8,302 nucleotides of DNA from an uncultured Haemophilus sp. (GCA_902481695.1 CABSXY010000077.1:1-8302); one strand, 5' to 3'; shown: positions 1 through 5,818, counted from the first letter of the stretch. Program-made: numbers and translations. Notes: a model not told the origin generated them from the sequence alone.

Positions 1-540
1 GAATAAATCATCCATCGTTTTATTTGCTAAGCGAGTTTCAAATTCAGCCTGAAATTCGGCTGTACCTAATTGAATTAAATCGTCCCAATGGCAGGAAAGG
101 GTAGTTTCTGTCAGTTGAATTTGTTCTTTCATGGCCACAATTTTTTGTAATTGTGGACACTGATGTGCAATTTCTAACGCTTGATCATATTGTTCTTGAT
201 CACCAACAAACAGAATTTTGACATCGGCATGATTTAAAATAAATTCAGCTTGCTGTGCCGTATTGGTTGCATAAATGGGAACAGTGATAGCTCGGACTTG
301 AAGCGCTGCAATATCAGCGATTGTCCAGCGTGACATATTGTGCGCAAAAATCGCAATTTTATCTTGTACTTGAATATTGCAAGCAAGAAAAGCTAATGAA
401 AGCTGATCAAGCTGTTGTTGGAATGCGTTCCATGAAATATCTTTCCATAAACCATTAATTTTATGGCGAAGTGCGGTTGCATTTTGGCGAATTTTTGCCT
501 GTTGGCGAATTCGATTGACGAAATGACGTTCTAAATTCAT
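1..540 (-). CDS. Long-chain fatty acid CoA ligase (AMP-binding enzyme), N-terminal part, runs off left edge
   Basis: The reverse complement reads open from an ATG at 540 to the window edge, giving 180 residues (start MNLERHFVNRIRQQAK). Adenylate-forming ligases of this group activate a fatty acid with ATP to an acyl-AMP and then form the acyl-CoA. The visible part is the typical N-terminal subdomain: LWKDISWNAFQQQLDQL around residues 31-48, DKIAIFAHNMSRWTIADIAALQ around 59-80, and the AITVPIYATNTAQQAEFILNHADVK stretch around 83-108. This closely resembles what I remember of H. influenzae HI0002. The ATP-binding Thr/Ser/Gly-rich loop and the catalytic C-terminal domain should lie just beyond position 1 and are not seen. 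The start is supported by a TAAGG Shine-Dalgarno at about 546-550 (complement). A USS lies inside the gene at 469-477. Chain-length specificity cannot be judged from this part. Confidence 0.88.
   Translation of the reverse strand, partial: MNLERHFVNRIRQQAKIRQNATALRHKINGLWKDISWNAFQQQLDQLSLAFLACNIQVQDKIAIFAHNMSRWTIADIAALQVRAITVPIYATNTAQQAEFILNHADVKILFVGDQEQYDQALEIAHQCPQLQKIVAMKEQIQLTETTLSCHWDDLIQLGTAEFQAEFETRLANKTMDDLF
469..477 (+). repeat. Uptake signal sequence (USS) inside the acyl-CoA ligase gene
   Basis: A perfect AAGTGCGGT core, recognised during natural DNA uptake in Haemophilus. In the ligase reading direction it is ACCGCACTT and encodes Thr-Ala-Leu within NATALRH. Confidence 0.9.
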
Positions 541-811
541 ATAAGCCTTATTTGAGCGAACAAGTGTGCGCTAATATAAACGAAATAAATTTAAAAGCTA
601 GAGAAATGTTGTTATTTTGTCGATATAGAATAAATAATAGACATCTTGATTTTTCTATTTTTATTCTTTTTTATTCTATATTCTGCCATTAAATTATTAG
701 CCGTAGAGCCTTGTTATATCTAGCTTCTCTATGTTTTACTTATATCTGGGTATCTACTTTGTGAATCTATTTTTTATAGACTGACTAAAACATTAAAAGA
801 AGGAGAATGTT
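541..811. other. AT-rich divergent intergenic region
   Basis: This 271-base gap lies between the divergently oriented acyl-CoA ligase (minus) and the flavin reductase pseudogene (plus). It contains no open frame with a plausible start. It should hold promoters for both sides, but its AT-richness yields many -10-like strings and none has a convincing -35 partner. Candidates are TATATT on the minus strand at 573-578 and TATAGA on the plus strand at 775-780. The second lies in a small dyad, TCTAT/ATAGA at 766-780. The clearest structure is the long inverted repeat at 623-681, listed separately. Confidence 0.6.
623..681. repeat. 12-bp perfect inverted repeat with nested inner repeat
   Basis: The arms are ATATAGAATAAA at 623-634 and TTTATTCTATAT at 670-681, exact complements separated by 35 bases. 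A second nested pair, AATAGA at 636-641 and TCTATT at 654-659, would extend the cruciform or hairpin inward. It sits in the middle of the divergent intergenic region. It could be an operator, a weak stem-loop, or AT-rich coincidence. There is no GC-rich stem, so it does not look like a strong terminator. Confidence 0.45.
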
Positions 812-1366
812 ATGCATAGAGAAATCAATCCCGGCGCATTTTATTATGGCTTTCCAGTTATTTTATTATCGACATCCGATAAAGCTAACCATACCAATAT
901 TACGCCGATTTCATCGAGTTAGAGCTTAGGGAAAAATATTGTTATTGGTTTAGTATTAGGAGGAAAAGCGCTTGAGAATCTGAAATCAACAGGGGAGGCG
1001 GTGATTAATTTAGTACCTGAGAATTTGATTGATAATATTAGCCGTATTGAAAAACTTTCAGGGAAAACAACACCAAACAAGTTTGAAATTGCAGGTTTAA
1101 CACCGCAGGAGTCGACTACAGTTGCACCGAAACGAGTATTAGAATGTCCTTTACAAGCTGAAGTAAAAGTTAGTCATATAACAGAGCGTACAGAAGAGAA
1201 TTATGCGATTGTAGAATTTACGGTGGTGGCATTTCATGGGCAAGATGATGTGCTATTTGATAAGGATCGTATTGATCCAACAAAATGGAAGCCACTTATT
1301 TATAATTTCCGTCATTATCAAGGATTAACAGAAACAAAAGGAAAGAACTTTAAAGCCTATTCTTAA
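812..1366 (+). pseudogene. Flavin reductase-like (FMN-binding split-barrel) gene with in-frame amber stop
   Basis: The frame starts at ATG 812 behind a strong AAGGAG at 800-805 and encodes MHREINPGAFYYGFPVILL, then NITPISSS, then a TAG stop at 920-922 (codon 37). The same frame continues without a shift as SLGKNIVIGLVLGGKALENL to TAA at 1364-1366, for 184 codons in total. Before and after the stop it matches the flavin reductase/flavoredoxin family, in which NITPISSSWSLG is a usual sequence. The TAG therefore replaces a tryptophan (TGG to TAG, one base). The C-terminal part, with DVLFDKDRIDPTKWKPLIYNFRHY, is also typical. Intact members bind FMN and reduce flavins with NAD(P)H or act as small flavoproteins. 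The region between residues about 80 and 92 looks shorter than usual, a possible second lesion. A restart at GTG 1001 would lack the N-terminal third. Readthrough or a sequencing error remain alternatives. Confidence 0.85.
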
Positions 1367-1390
1367 AATCCATTACTGGCGATATAAAAA

Positions 1391-1412
1391 AACCGCTCTA
1401 AAAAGAGCGGTT
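1391..1412. terminator. Bidirectional rho-independent terminator between the flavin reductase pseudogene and gapA
   Basis: AACCGCTCT at 1391-1399 and AGAGCGGTT at 1404-1412 form a perfect 9-bp stem around an AAAA loop. An A-run (1386-1392) precedes it and a T-rich tract (1411-1420) follows, so it has the right form in both directions. It lies 25 bases after the plus-strand stop and 20 bases beyond the gapA stop. The right arm contains AAGAGCGGT, one base from a USS. Confidence 0.9.
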
Positions 1413-1431
1413 AATTTTTTAACGATTTTGA

Positions 1432-2451
1432 TTAGCCTTTGTAGTTGTAAACGTGTGCAACTAAGTCTAATACTTTGTTTGAGTAACCCGTTTCGTTATC
1501 GTACCAAGATACTAATTTAACGAAAGAATCAGTTAATGCAATACCTGCATCAGCATCAAATACAGAAGTTAAAGTACAGCCGTTGAAGTCTGTAGAAACT
1601 ACTGCATCTTCAGTGTAACCTAAAACGCCTTTTAATTCGCCGTTGAAAGTTTTACCTTCAGCTGCATCTTTGATTGCTTGTTTGATTTGTTCGTAAGTTG
1701 CTGGTTTTTCTAAGTTTACAGTTAAGTCAACTACAGAAACGTTTGGAGTAGGAACACGGAACGCCATACCAGTTAATTTACCGTTTAATGCTGGTAATAC
1801 TTTACCCACTGCTTTTGCTGCACCGGTAGATGAAGGAATGATGTTTTGTGATGCACCTCGACCACCGCGCCAGTCTTTAGCTGATGGACCATCAACAGTT
1901 TTTTGAGTCGCTGTGGTTGCGTGAACAGTAGTCATTAAACCATCTTTGATGCCGAAAGTTTCGTGAACAACACGTGCTAAAGGCGCTAAACAGTTTGTCG
2001 TACAAGAAGCGTTAGACACGATGTCTTGACCTGCGTATGCACCGAAGTTTACACCACGTACGAACATTGGTGTGCTATCTTTAGAAGGACCTGTTAATAC
2101 GACTTTTTTCGCACCAGCAGTGATGTGTTTGCGTGCTGTTTCATCAGTTAAGAATAAACCTGTTGCTTCAACTGCAACATCAACGCCGATCGCACCCCAG
2201 TTAAGGTTTGCAGGATCACGTTCAGAAGTAACACGGATAGTTTTACCGTTTACAACTAAGTTACCGTCTTTAACTTCAACAGTACCGTCAAAACGACCGT
2301 GAGTTGAATCGTATTTCAACATGTAAGCCATGTATTCAACGTCGATTAAGTCGTTGATACCTACAACTTCGATGTCATCACGTTGTTGTGCTGCACGGAA
2401 TACGATACGACCGATACGGCCGAAACCGTTGATACCAATTTTAATAGCCAT
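1432..2451 (-). CDS. gapA: Glyceraldehyde-3-phosphate dehydrogenase, NAD-dependent
   Basis: A 339-residue protein of normal bacterial GAPDH length. It catalyses oxidative phosphorylation of glyceraldehyde 3-phosphate to 1,3-bisphosphoglycerate with NAD in cytosolic glycolysis, and the reverse in gluconeogenesis. The N-terminal Rossmann fold begins with KIGINGFGRIGR (residues 4-15), and IND at 32-34 fits NAD preference. The catalytic motif SNASCTTNC puts the nucleophile at Cys150 with His177 as its partner. HATTATQKTVDGPS (177-190), the GRGASQNIIPSSTGAAKAVG loop (197-216) and FRVPTPNVSVVDL (231-243) are all intact, as is the C-terminal SWYDNETGYSNKVLDL. The start is the ATG at 2451: MAIKIG is the family start and an AAGGTG Shine-Dalgarno lies about 8 bases upstream. 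The frame stays open upstream to 2574 but crosses the promoter. The gene is monocistronic, with its own promoter and CRP site upstream and a hairpin terminator downstream. Confidence 0.99.
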   Translation of the reverse strand: MAIKIGINGFGRIGRIVFRAAQQRDDIEVVGINDLIDVEYMAYMLKYDSTHGRFDGTVEVKDGNLVVNGKTIRVTSERDPANLNWGAIGVDVAVEATGLFLTDETARKHITAGAKKVVLTGPSKDSTPMFVRGVNFGAYAGQDIVSNASCTTNCLAPLARVVHETFGIKDGLMTTVHATTATQKTVDGPSAKDWRGGRGASQNIIPSSTGAAKAVGKVLPALNGKLTGMAFRVPTPNVSVVDLTVNLEKPATYEQIKQAIKDAAEGKTFNGELKGVLGYTEDAVVSTDFNGCTLTSVFDADAGIALTDSFVKLVSWYDNETGYSNKVLDLVAHVYNYKG

Positions 2452-2511
2452 AAGATTTTCACCTTCTATTTTTAAGTTAAACAAAATCGTTGCTCTAACG
2501 AGTTCTTCCGG

Positions 2512-2540
2512 ATTATAGCACGGGCATTTTGATAAAAAAA
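2512..2540 (-). promoter_or_regulatory. gapA promoter, extended -10
   Basis: On the minus strand TGCTATAAT gives a perfect -10 (TATAAT, 2512-2517) with the extended TG motif. The -35 position at 17 bp spacing (2535-2540) reads only TTTTTT, so the promoter probably relies on the extended -10 and an activator. The predicted transcript start is near 2505, leaving a leader of about 54 bases. Confidence 0.75.
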
Positions 2541-2556
2541 AGGGTATATACCACTT

Positions 2557-2578
2557 TTTTGTGATCTCGATCACTTTT
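2557..2578 (-). promoter_or_regulatory. CRP (cAMP receptor protein) binding site upstream of gapA
   Basis: The 16-base core at 2560-2575, TGTGATCTCGATCACT, matches TGTGA-N6-TCACA at nine of ten positions, with perfect GTGATC/GATCAC arms and T-rich flanks. Its centre (2567.5) is about 62.5 bases upstream of the predicted gapA start, close to the class I spacing of -61.5. It is about 77 bases upstream of the predicted gmk start, which is poor spacing for that gene. The G in each half-site favours CRP over FNR. Confidence 0.75.
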
Positions 2579-2605
2579 TAACGAGGATGAAAAACAAATG
2601 AAATT

Positions 2606-2638
2606 TTGACCGCACTTTTCATTTTCTTTTTGTATAAT
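2606..2638 (+). promoter_or_regulatory. gmk operon promoter
   Basis: A perfect TATAAT at 2633-2638 lies 30 bases before the gmk start codon. The best -35-like string, TTGACC at 2606-2611, is 21 bp away, longer than the usual 17. At 17 bp the sequence is CCGCAC, inside a USS. The -10 is convincing and the -35 assignment is not. Confidence 0.6.
2609..2617 (-). repeat. Uptake signal sequence (USS) in the gmk promoter region
   Basis: ACCGCACTT on the plus strand is a USS in minus orientation. In its own direction it is followed by CAAAATTT, the typical AT-rich extension. It is the only minus-strand copy in the window and occupies the place of the expected gmk -35. Confidence 0.92.
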
Positions 2639-2668
2639 AAAAACAAACAACAAGAAGAGGTTTCAATT

Positions 2669-3295
2669 ATGTCTCAAGGTAATTTATATATTCTTTCTGC
2701 ACCAAGTGGAGCGGGTAAGTCATCATTAATTTCAGCATTATTAGAGAAAAATCAAGGCACGAAAAAAATGGTGTCGATTTCACACACAACACGTTCACCT
2801 CGCCCAGGCGAAAGTCATGGTGTGCATTATTATTTTGTTTCCGTAGAAGAATTTGAGCGTTTAATTGAAAAAGGCCATTTCTTAGAATATGCAAAAGTGT
2901 TTGGTGGCAATTATTACGGCACTTCATTGCCAGCAATTGAAGAAAACTTAGCAAAAGGCATTGATGTGTTTTTAGATATTGACTGGCAAGGTGCGCAGCA
3001 AATTCGTCAAAAAGTACCTTCTGTAAAAAGTATTTTTATTTTGCCTCCCTCATTACCTGAATTAGAACGTCGCTTGGTTGGACGTGGACAGGATACTAAA
3101 GAGGTGATTGCTGAACGAATGTCGAAAGCAATTAGCGAGATTTCCCATTATGACGAATATGATTACGTTATTGTGAATGATAATTTTGAACAGGCATTGG
3201 CAGATTTACAAAGCATTTTGCAGGCAGAACGCTTGACCAAAGCTTATCAACAGACAGAAAATGCAGACTTAATTCAACAGCTACTAGCAAAATAA
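2669..3295 (+). CDS. gmk: Guanylate kinase (GMP kinase)
   Basis: A 208-residue protein, the usual length for bacterial Gmk. It phosphorylates GMP to GDP with ATP in the cytosol, an essential step in guanine nucleotide synthesis and the source of GDP/GTP for (p)ppGpp. The P-loop APSGAGKSSL is at residues 11-20. The GMP-binding part has SHTTRSPRPGE at 38-48 and HYYFVSVEEF at 53-62. LDIDWQGAQQIR is at 102-113, and the lid arginines lie in ERRLVGRGQDT (133-143). The start is ATG 2669, with an AAGAGG Shine-Dalgarno at 2655-2660. An upstream in-frame TTG at 2606 would run through the promoter and is rejected. It is the first gene of the gmk-rpoZ-spoT-recG-murI cluster and is followed by rpoZ after 60 bases. 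Confidence 0.98.
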   Translation: MSQGNLYILSAPSGAGKSSLISALLEKNQGTKKMVSISHTTRSPRPGESHGVHYYFVSVEEFERLIEKGHFLEYAKVFGGNYYGTSLPAIEENLAKGIDVFLDIDWQGAQQIRQKVPSVKSIFILPPSLPELERRLVGRGQDTKEVIAERMSKAISEISHYDEYDYVIVNDNFEQALADLQSILQAERLTKAYQQTENADLIQQLLAK

Positions 3296-3302
3296 GCTTG
3301 AA

Positions 3303-3329
3303 TTGAGTACAATATTTCCCCTTTATAGA
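3303..3329 (+). promoter_or_regulatory. Possible weak internal promoter before rpoZ
   Basis: TTGAGT (3303-3308) and TATAGA (3324-3329) lie in the 60-base gmk-rpoZ gap with a short 15-bp spacer. It might supply extra rpoZ-spoT transcription. The boxes are imperfect and the spacer suboptimal, so this is tentative. Confidence 0.25.
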
Positions 3330-3355
3330 CATTATTTTTAACATCGGAGTAAAAC

Positions 3356-3622
3356 ATGGCTCGAGTGACTGTGCAAGATGCAGTAGAAAAAATTGGTAAC
3401 CGTTTTGATTTAATTTTAACCGCCGCTCGTCGTGCGAGACAATTAGAGTTACATCAAAGTGAGCCGTTAGTGCCGGAAGATAACGATAAACCAACAGTAA
3501 TCGCATTACGTGAAATCGAAAAAGGGTTAATCAACCAAGAAATCATGGATGCAAAAGAGTATTTAGATGCGGCAGCTTCTCAACGTAACGAAGAAGTGGC
3601 AGTAGCGTTAATCGCAGAATAA
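3356..3622 (+). CDS. rpoZ: DNA-directed RNA polymerase subunit omega
   Basis: An 88-residue protein starting MARVTVQDAVEKIGNRFDLILTAARRARQL, nearly identical to the start of E. coli omega (about 91 residues). Omega wraps the C-terminal region of beta-prime, aids core polymerase assembly, and in proteobacteria forms part of a ppGpp binding site on the polymerase. The conserved middle segment DKPTVIALREIEKGLIN (residues 44-60) is present. The C-terminal tail is short and divergent, as is usual. The start is ATG 3356, with CGGAG at 3345-3349 six bases upstream. Its place between gmk and spoT is the standard gammaproteobacterial arrangement and fits its link to the stringent response. Confidence 0.98.
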   Translation: MARVTVQDAVEKIGNRFDLILTAARRARQLELHQSEPLVPEDNDKPTVIALREIEKGLINQEIMDAKEYLDAAASQRNEEVAVALIAE

Positions 3623-3630
3623 TCTCATTA

Positions 3631-3639
3631 AAGTGCGGT
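3631..3639 (+). repeat. Uptake signal sequence (USS) after rpoZ
   Basis: A perfect AAGTGCGGT followed by CAAAATTAAAG, the usual Haemophilus-type AT-rich extension. It forms part of the left arm of the hairpin at 3635-3663. Confidence 0.92.
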
Positions 3640-3663
3640 CAAAATTAAAGCTATTTTGGCCGC
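3635..3663 (+). other. USS-containing hairpin in the rpoZ-spoT gap
   Basis: GCGGTCAAAAT (3635-3645) pairs with ATTTTGGCCGC (3653-3663) as an 11-bp stem with one G-U wobble and a 7-base loop. The left arm is the 3' part of a USS. A pyrimidine-rich stretch (3668-3678, TCTTTCTCTCT) follows, rather than a clean T-run. It resembles a weak or partial terminator or an RNA processing/stability stem between two genes expected to be cotranscribed. Confidence 0.55.
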
Positions 3664-3688
3664 CTAGTCTTTCTCTCTACAAAAAGTC

Positions 3689-3706
3689 AGGTGTCCTTTG
3701 GAATTG
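3689..3706 (+). promoter_or_regulatory. spoT ribosome binding site with two in-frame TTG starts
   Basis: AGGTG at 3689-3693 is the only Shine-Dalgarno-like string. It is 4 bases from TTG 3698 (codon 1) and 10 bases from TTG 3704 (codon 3), both in frame. The first matches the family N-terminus, the second is within a workable spacing range. A TTG start with a weak site suggests deliberately low translation; I recall E. coli spoT also starts with TTG. Confidence 0.55.
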
Positions 3707-5818
3707 TTTGCCAATTTAGATCGAATTATTCAGGGGTATTTGCCCGCCGATAAAATTGAATTAATCAAACGTGCATTCGTCATTGCGCGAGATGCTCACG
3801 AAGGACAGTTTCGCTCAAGTGGCGAACCTTACATTACGCACCCCGTTGCAGTGGCTTCAATCATTGCGGAAATGCATTTAGACCATGAAGCTGTCATGGC
3901 TGCATTATTGCATGATGTTATCGAAGATACCCCTTATACCGAATCCCAATTAAAAGATGAGTTTGGCGCTAGCGTAGCCGAAATTGTAGATGGCGTATCT
4001 AAACTGGATAAATTGAAATTCCGTACCCGCCAAGAAGCACAGGTTGAAAACTTCCGTAAAATGATTTTAGCGATGACTCGAGATATTCGCGTCGTCTTAA
4101 TCAAACTGGCTGACCGTACCCATAATATGCGAACATTGGGATCATTGCGTCCAGATAAACGTCGTCGTATCGCAAAAGAAACTTTAGAGATTTACTGTCC
4201 ATTAGCTCACCGTTTAGGCATTGAGCATATCAAGAATGAATTAGAAGATTTATCTTTTGAAGCAATGCATCCTCGCCGTTATGAAGTACTTAAAAAGCTC
4301 GTCGAACAAGCACGTGGTTCTCGTCAAGAATTGATTCAACGCATTTCTAATGATATTTCACAACGTCTTGATAATGTAGGCATTACAAATCGTATTTGGG
4401 GACGTGAAAAACATCTCTATAAAATTTACCAAAAAATGCGCACGAAAGATCAGAAATTCCATTCCATTATGGATATTTATGCTTTCCGTGTCATTGTGAA
4501 TTCAGTTGATGATTGCTATCGCGGATTGGGGCAAATGCATAGTTTGTATAAACCTCGCCCAGGCAAGGTGAAAGATTATATTGCTGTGCCACGTGCAAAT
4601 GGCTACCAAGCACTACAAACCTCGATGATAGGCCCTCATGGGGTGCCTGTGGAAGTCCACTTGCAAACTGAAGAAATGGAACAGGTTGCTGAAATGGGCG
4701 TTACCGCTCATTGGGTGTATAAAGAAGGCGGTAAAAACGATAGCACCACCGCTCAAGTCCGCGCACAACGTTGGTTACAAAGCCTGGTGGATATTCAACA
4801 AAACGTGGGTAACTCCTTTGAGTTTATTGAGAACGTAAAATCTGAGTTTTTCCCGAAAGAAATCTATGTCTTTACGCCGAAAGGTCGTATCGTTGAATTA
4901 CCAATGGGCGCAACAGCTGTCGATTTTGCTTATGCAGTGCATTCTGATGTGGGAAATCATTGTGTTGCGGCAGTCGTAGAGCATAAACCTTATCCATTAT
5001 CGCAAGCCTTAGAATCTGGTCAAACCGTTGAGATTGTGACCAGTGAAAACGCTCATCCAAGCGTTAGTTGGTTAAACTTTGTGGTGACCGCTCGAGCAAG
5101 AACCCGTATTCGTCATTTCTTAAAATTATTGCGTGCAGATGATGCGGTTCAAACAGGCAAAAAACAGTTAGAAATGGCGTTGAAACCACATTATCTCTCA
5201 GAGGTTTCTGAAGATAAAATCCAAGCCCTACTGAATGAATTAAATCTCTCAAGCCTCAATGAGCTTTTTGTAGAAATTGGTGTCGGCAATCAAATGTCGA
5301 GCGTTATTGCCCATCAATTAATGGATGAAGCCATTGAAATTGATGTGGATGGTGTGCCTGAAAATACACAAAGCACGCTAACATTAAGCCGAGATGGCGA
5401 AATGAAAGCATCTTTTGCTCAATGTTGTCATCCAATTCCGGGTGATCCGATCGTGGCATTAAGTACTGCGAAGAAAGGTGTGGTTGTACATCATCAAGCT
5501 TGTTCTAATTTAACGTCAAGCAATGCCAAAGATTTCACCGCGGCAAAATGGGAAGAGGCTGAAAGTGCGGTCAATTTTGATGCCGAATTACACATTGAAA
5601 TGCTTAATGAACAAAATGTATTAGGTAGTCTTATGACAGCAGTCACGACTTGCGAAAGTAATATTCAAAGTATTTGGACAGAAGAATTAGAAAATAATGT
5701 CCTATTAGTTATTATCCAAGTTGGTGCGAGAGATATCTATCATTTAGAAAACATTATGCGAAAAATCAAACAAATTACCAGTGTGATTCGTTTGAAGCGC
5801 AATATTAATGAAGCATAA
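3698..5818 (+). CDS. spoT: Bifunctional (p)ppGpp hydrolase/synthetase SpoT
   Basis: A 706-residue RelA/SpoT homologue that removes, and usually weakly makes, the alarmone (p)ppGpp. The N-terminal HD hydrolase domain has YITHP (45-49), LLHDVIEDTP (70-79) and KLADRTHNMRTL (136-147), all intact. The synthetase domain has GREKHLYKIYQKM (235-247), SIMDIYAFRVIV (256-267) and the substrate loop KPRPGKVKDYIAVPRANGYQALQTSM (285-310). Then come a TGS domain (about 388-449), a helical linker, a zinc-finger-like part with CC at 576-577 and HHQAC at 598-602, and an ACT domain (about 628-706). The synthetase signature deviates from E. coli SpoT: QALQT for QSLHT, VHLQT for VQIRT, and KVKD for RVKD. The hydrolase side looks fully active. 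The start is TTG 3698: a TAG lies in frame at 3665 and no ATG or GTG lies between, and MELFANL aligns with E. coli MYLFESL. A second in-frame TTG is at 3704. It overlaps recG by one base. Confidence 0.97.
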   Translation: MELFANLDRIIQGYLPADKIELIKRAFVIARDAHEGQFRSSGEPYITHPVAVASIIAEMHLDHEAVMAALLHDVIEDTPYTESQLKDEFGASVAEIVDGVSKLDKLKFRTRQEAQVENFRKMILAMTRDIRVVLIKLADRTHNMRTLGSLRPDKRRRIAKETLEIYCPLAHRLGIEHIKNELEDLSFEAMHPRRYEVLKKLVEQARGSRQELIQRISNDISQRLDNVGITNRIWGREKHLYKIYQKMRTKDQKFHSIMDIYAFRVIVNSVDDCYRGLGQMHSLYKPRPGKVKDYIAVPRANGYQALQTSMIGPHGVPVEVHLQTEEMEQVAEMGVTAHWVYKEGGKNDSTTAQVRAQRWLQSLVDIQQNVGNSFEFIENVKSEFFPKEIYVFTPKGRIVELPMGATAVDFAYAVHSDVGNHCVAAVVEHKPYPLSQALESGQTVEIVTSENAHPSVSWLNFVVTARARTRIRHFLKLLRADDAVQTGKKQLEMALKPHYLSEVSEDKIQALLNELNLSSLNELFVEIGVGNQMSSVIAHQLMDEAIEIDVDGVPENTQSTLTLSRDGEMKASFAQCCHPIPGDPIVALSTAKKGVVVHHQACSNLTSSNAKDFTAAKWEEAESAVNFDAELHIEMLNEQNVLGSLMTAVTTCESNIQSIWTEELENNVLLVIIQVGARDIYHLENIMRKIKQITSVIRLKRNINEA
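5563..5571 (+). repeat. Uptake signal sequence (USS) inside spoT
   Basis: A perfect AAGTGCGGT followed by CAATTTTGA. It falls at SpoT residues about 622-625 (Glu-Ser-Ala-Val), in the linker between the zinc-finger-like part and the ACT domain, where sequence constraint should be low. Confidence 0.9.

Noticed and set aside
920..922. Programmed recoding of UAG as an amino acid
   Set aside because: No special downstream structure is seen, the family has ordinary tryptophan there, and one-base loss to TAG is simpler. It is kept only as a check under the pseudogene finding.
1001..1366. A separate 121-codon gene starting at GTG 1001
   Set aside because: It is the in-frame remainder of the flavin reductase gene. 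The Shine-Dalgarno-like AGGGGAGG is only about two bases from the GTG, and the product would lack the N-terminal third of the domain.
2452..2574. Upstream in-frame extension of gapA (41 more residues)
   Set aside because: It runs through the TATAAT box and into the CRP site, the family starts at MAIKIGINGFGR, and a good ribosome site precedes ATG 2451.
2560..2575. FNR site instead of CRP
   Set aside because: TGAT-N4-ATCA is shared, but the flanking bases are G and C rather than the T and A expected for FNR (TTGAT-N4-ATCAA), and TGTGA fits CRP.
2596..2624. AAATGAAA/TTTCATTT inverted repeat around the USS in the gmk promoter
   Set aside because: Eight bases of simple A/T-rich sequence with a 13-base loop in an AT-rich promoter is weak evidence for an operator.
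2606..2668. Upstream TTG start for gmk
   Set aside because: The extension covers the gmk -10 box and its predicted transcript start. The protein matches the family only from MSQGNLYIL, and AAGAGG precedes ATG 2669.
3168..3506. Minus-strand open frame across the gmk end and rpoZ start
   Set aside because: It is antisense to two clearly conserved genes and their gap, with no recognisable domain. The other antisense open frames in gapA, spoT and recG were rejected for the same reason.
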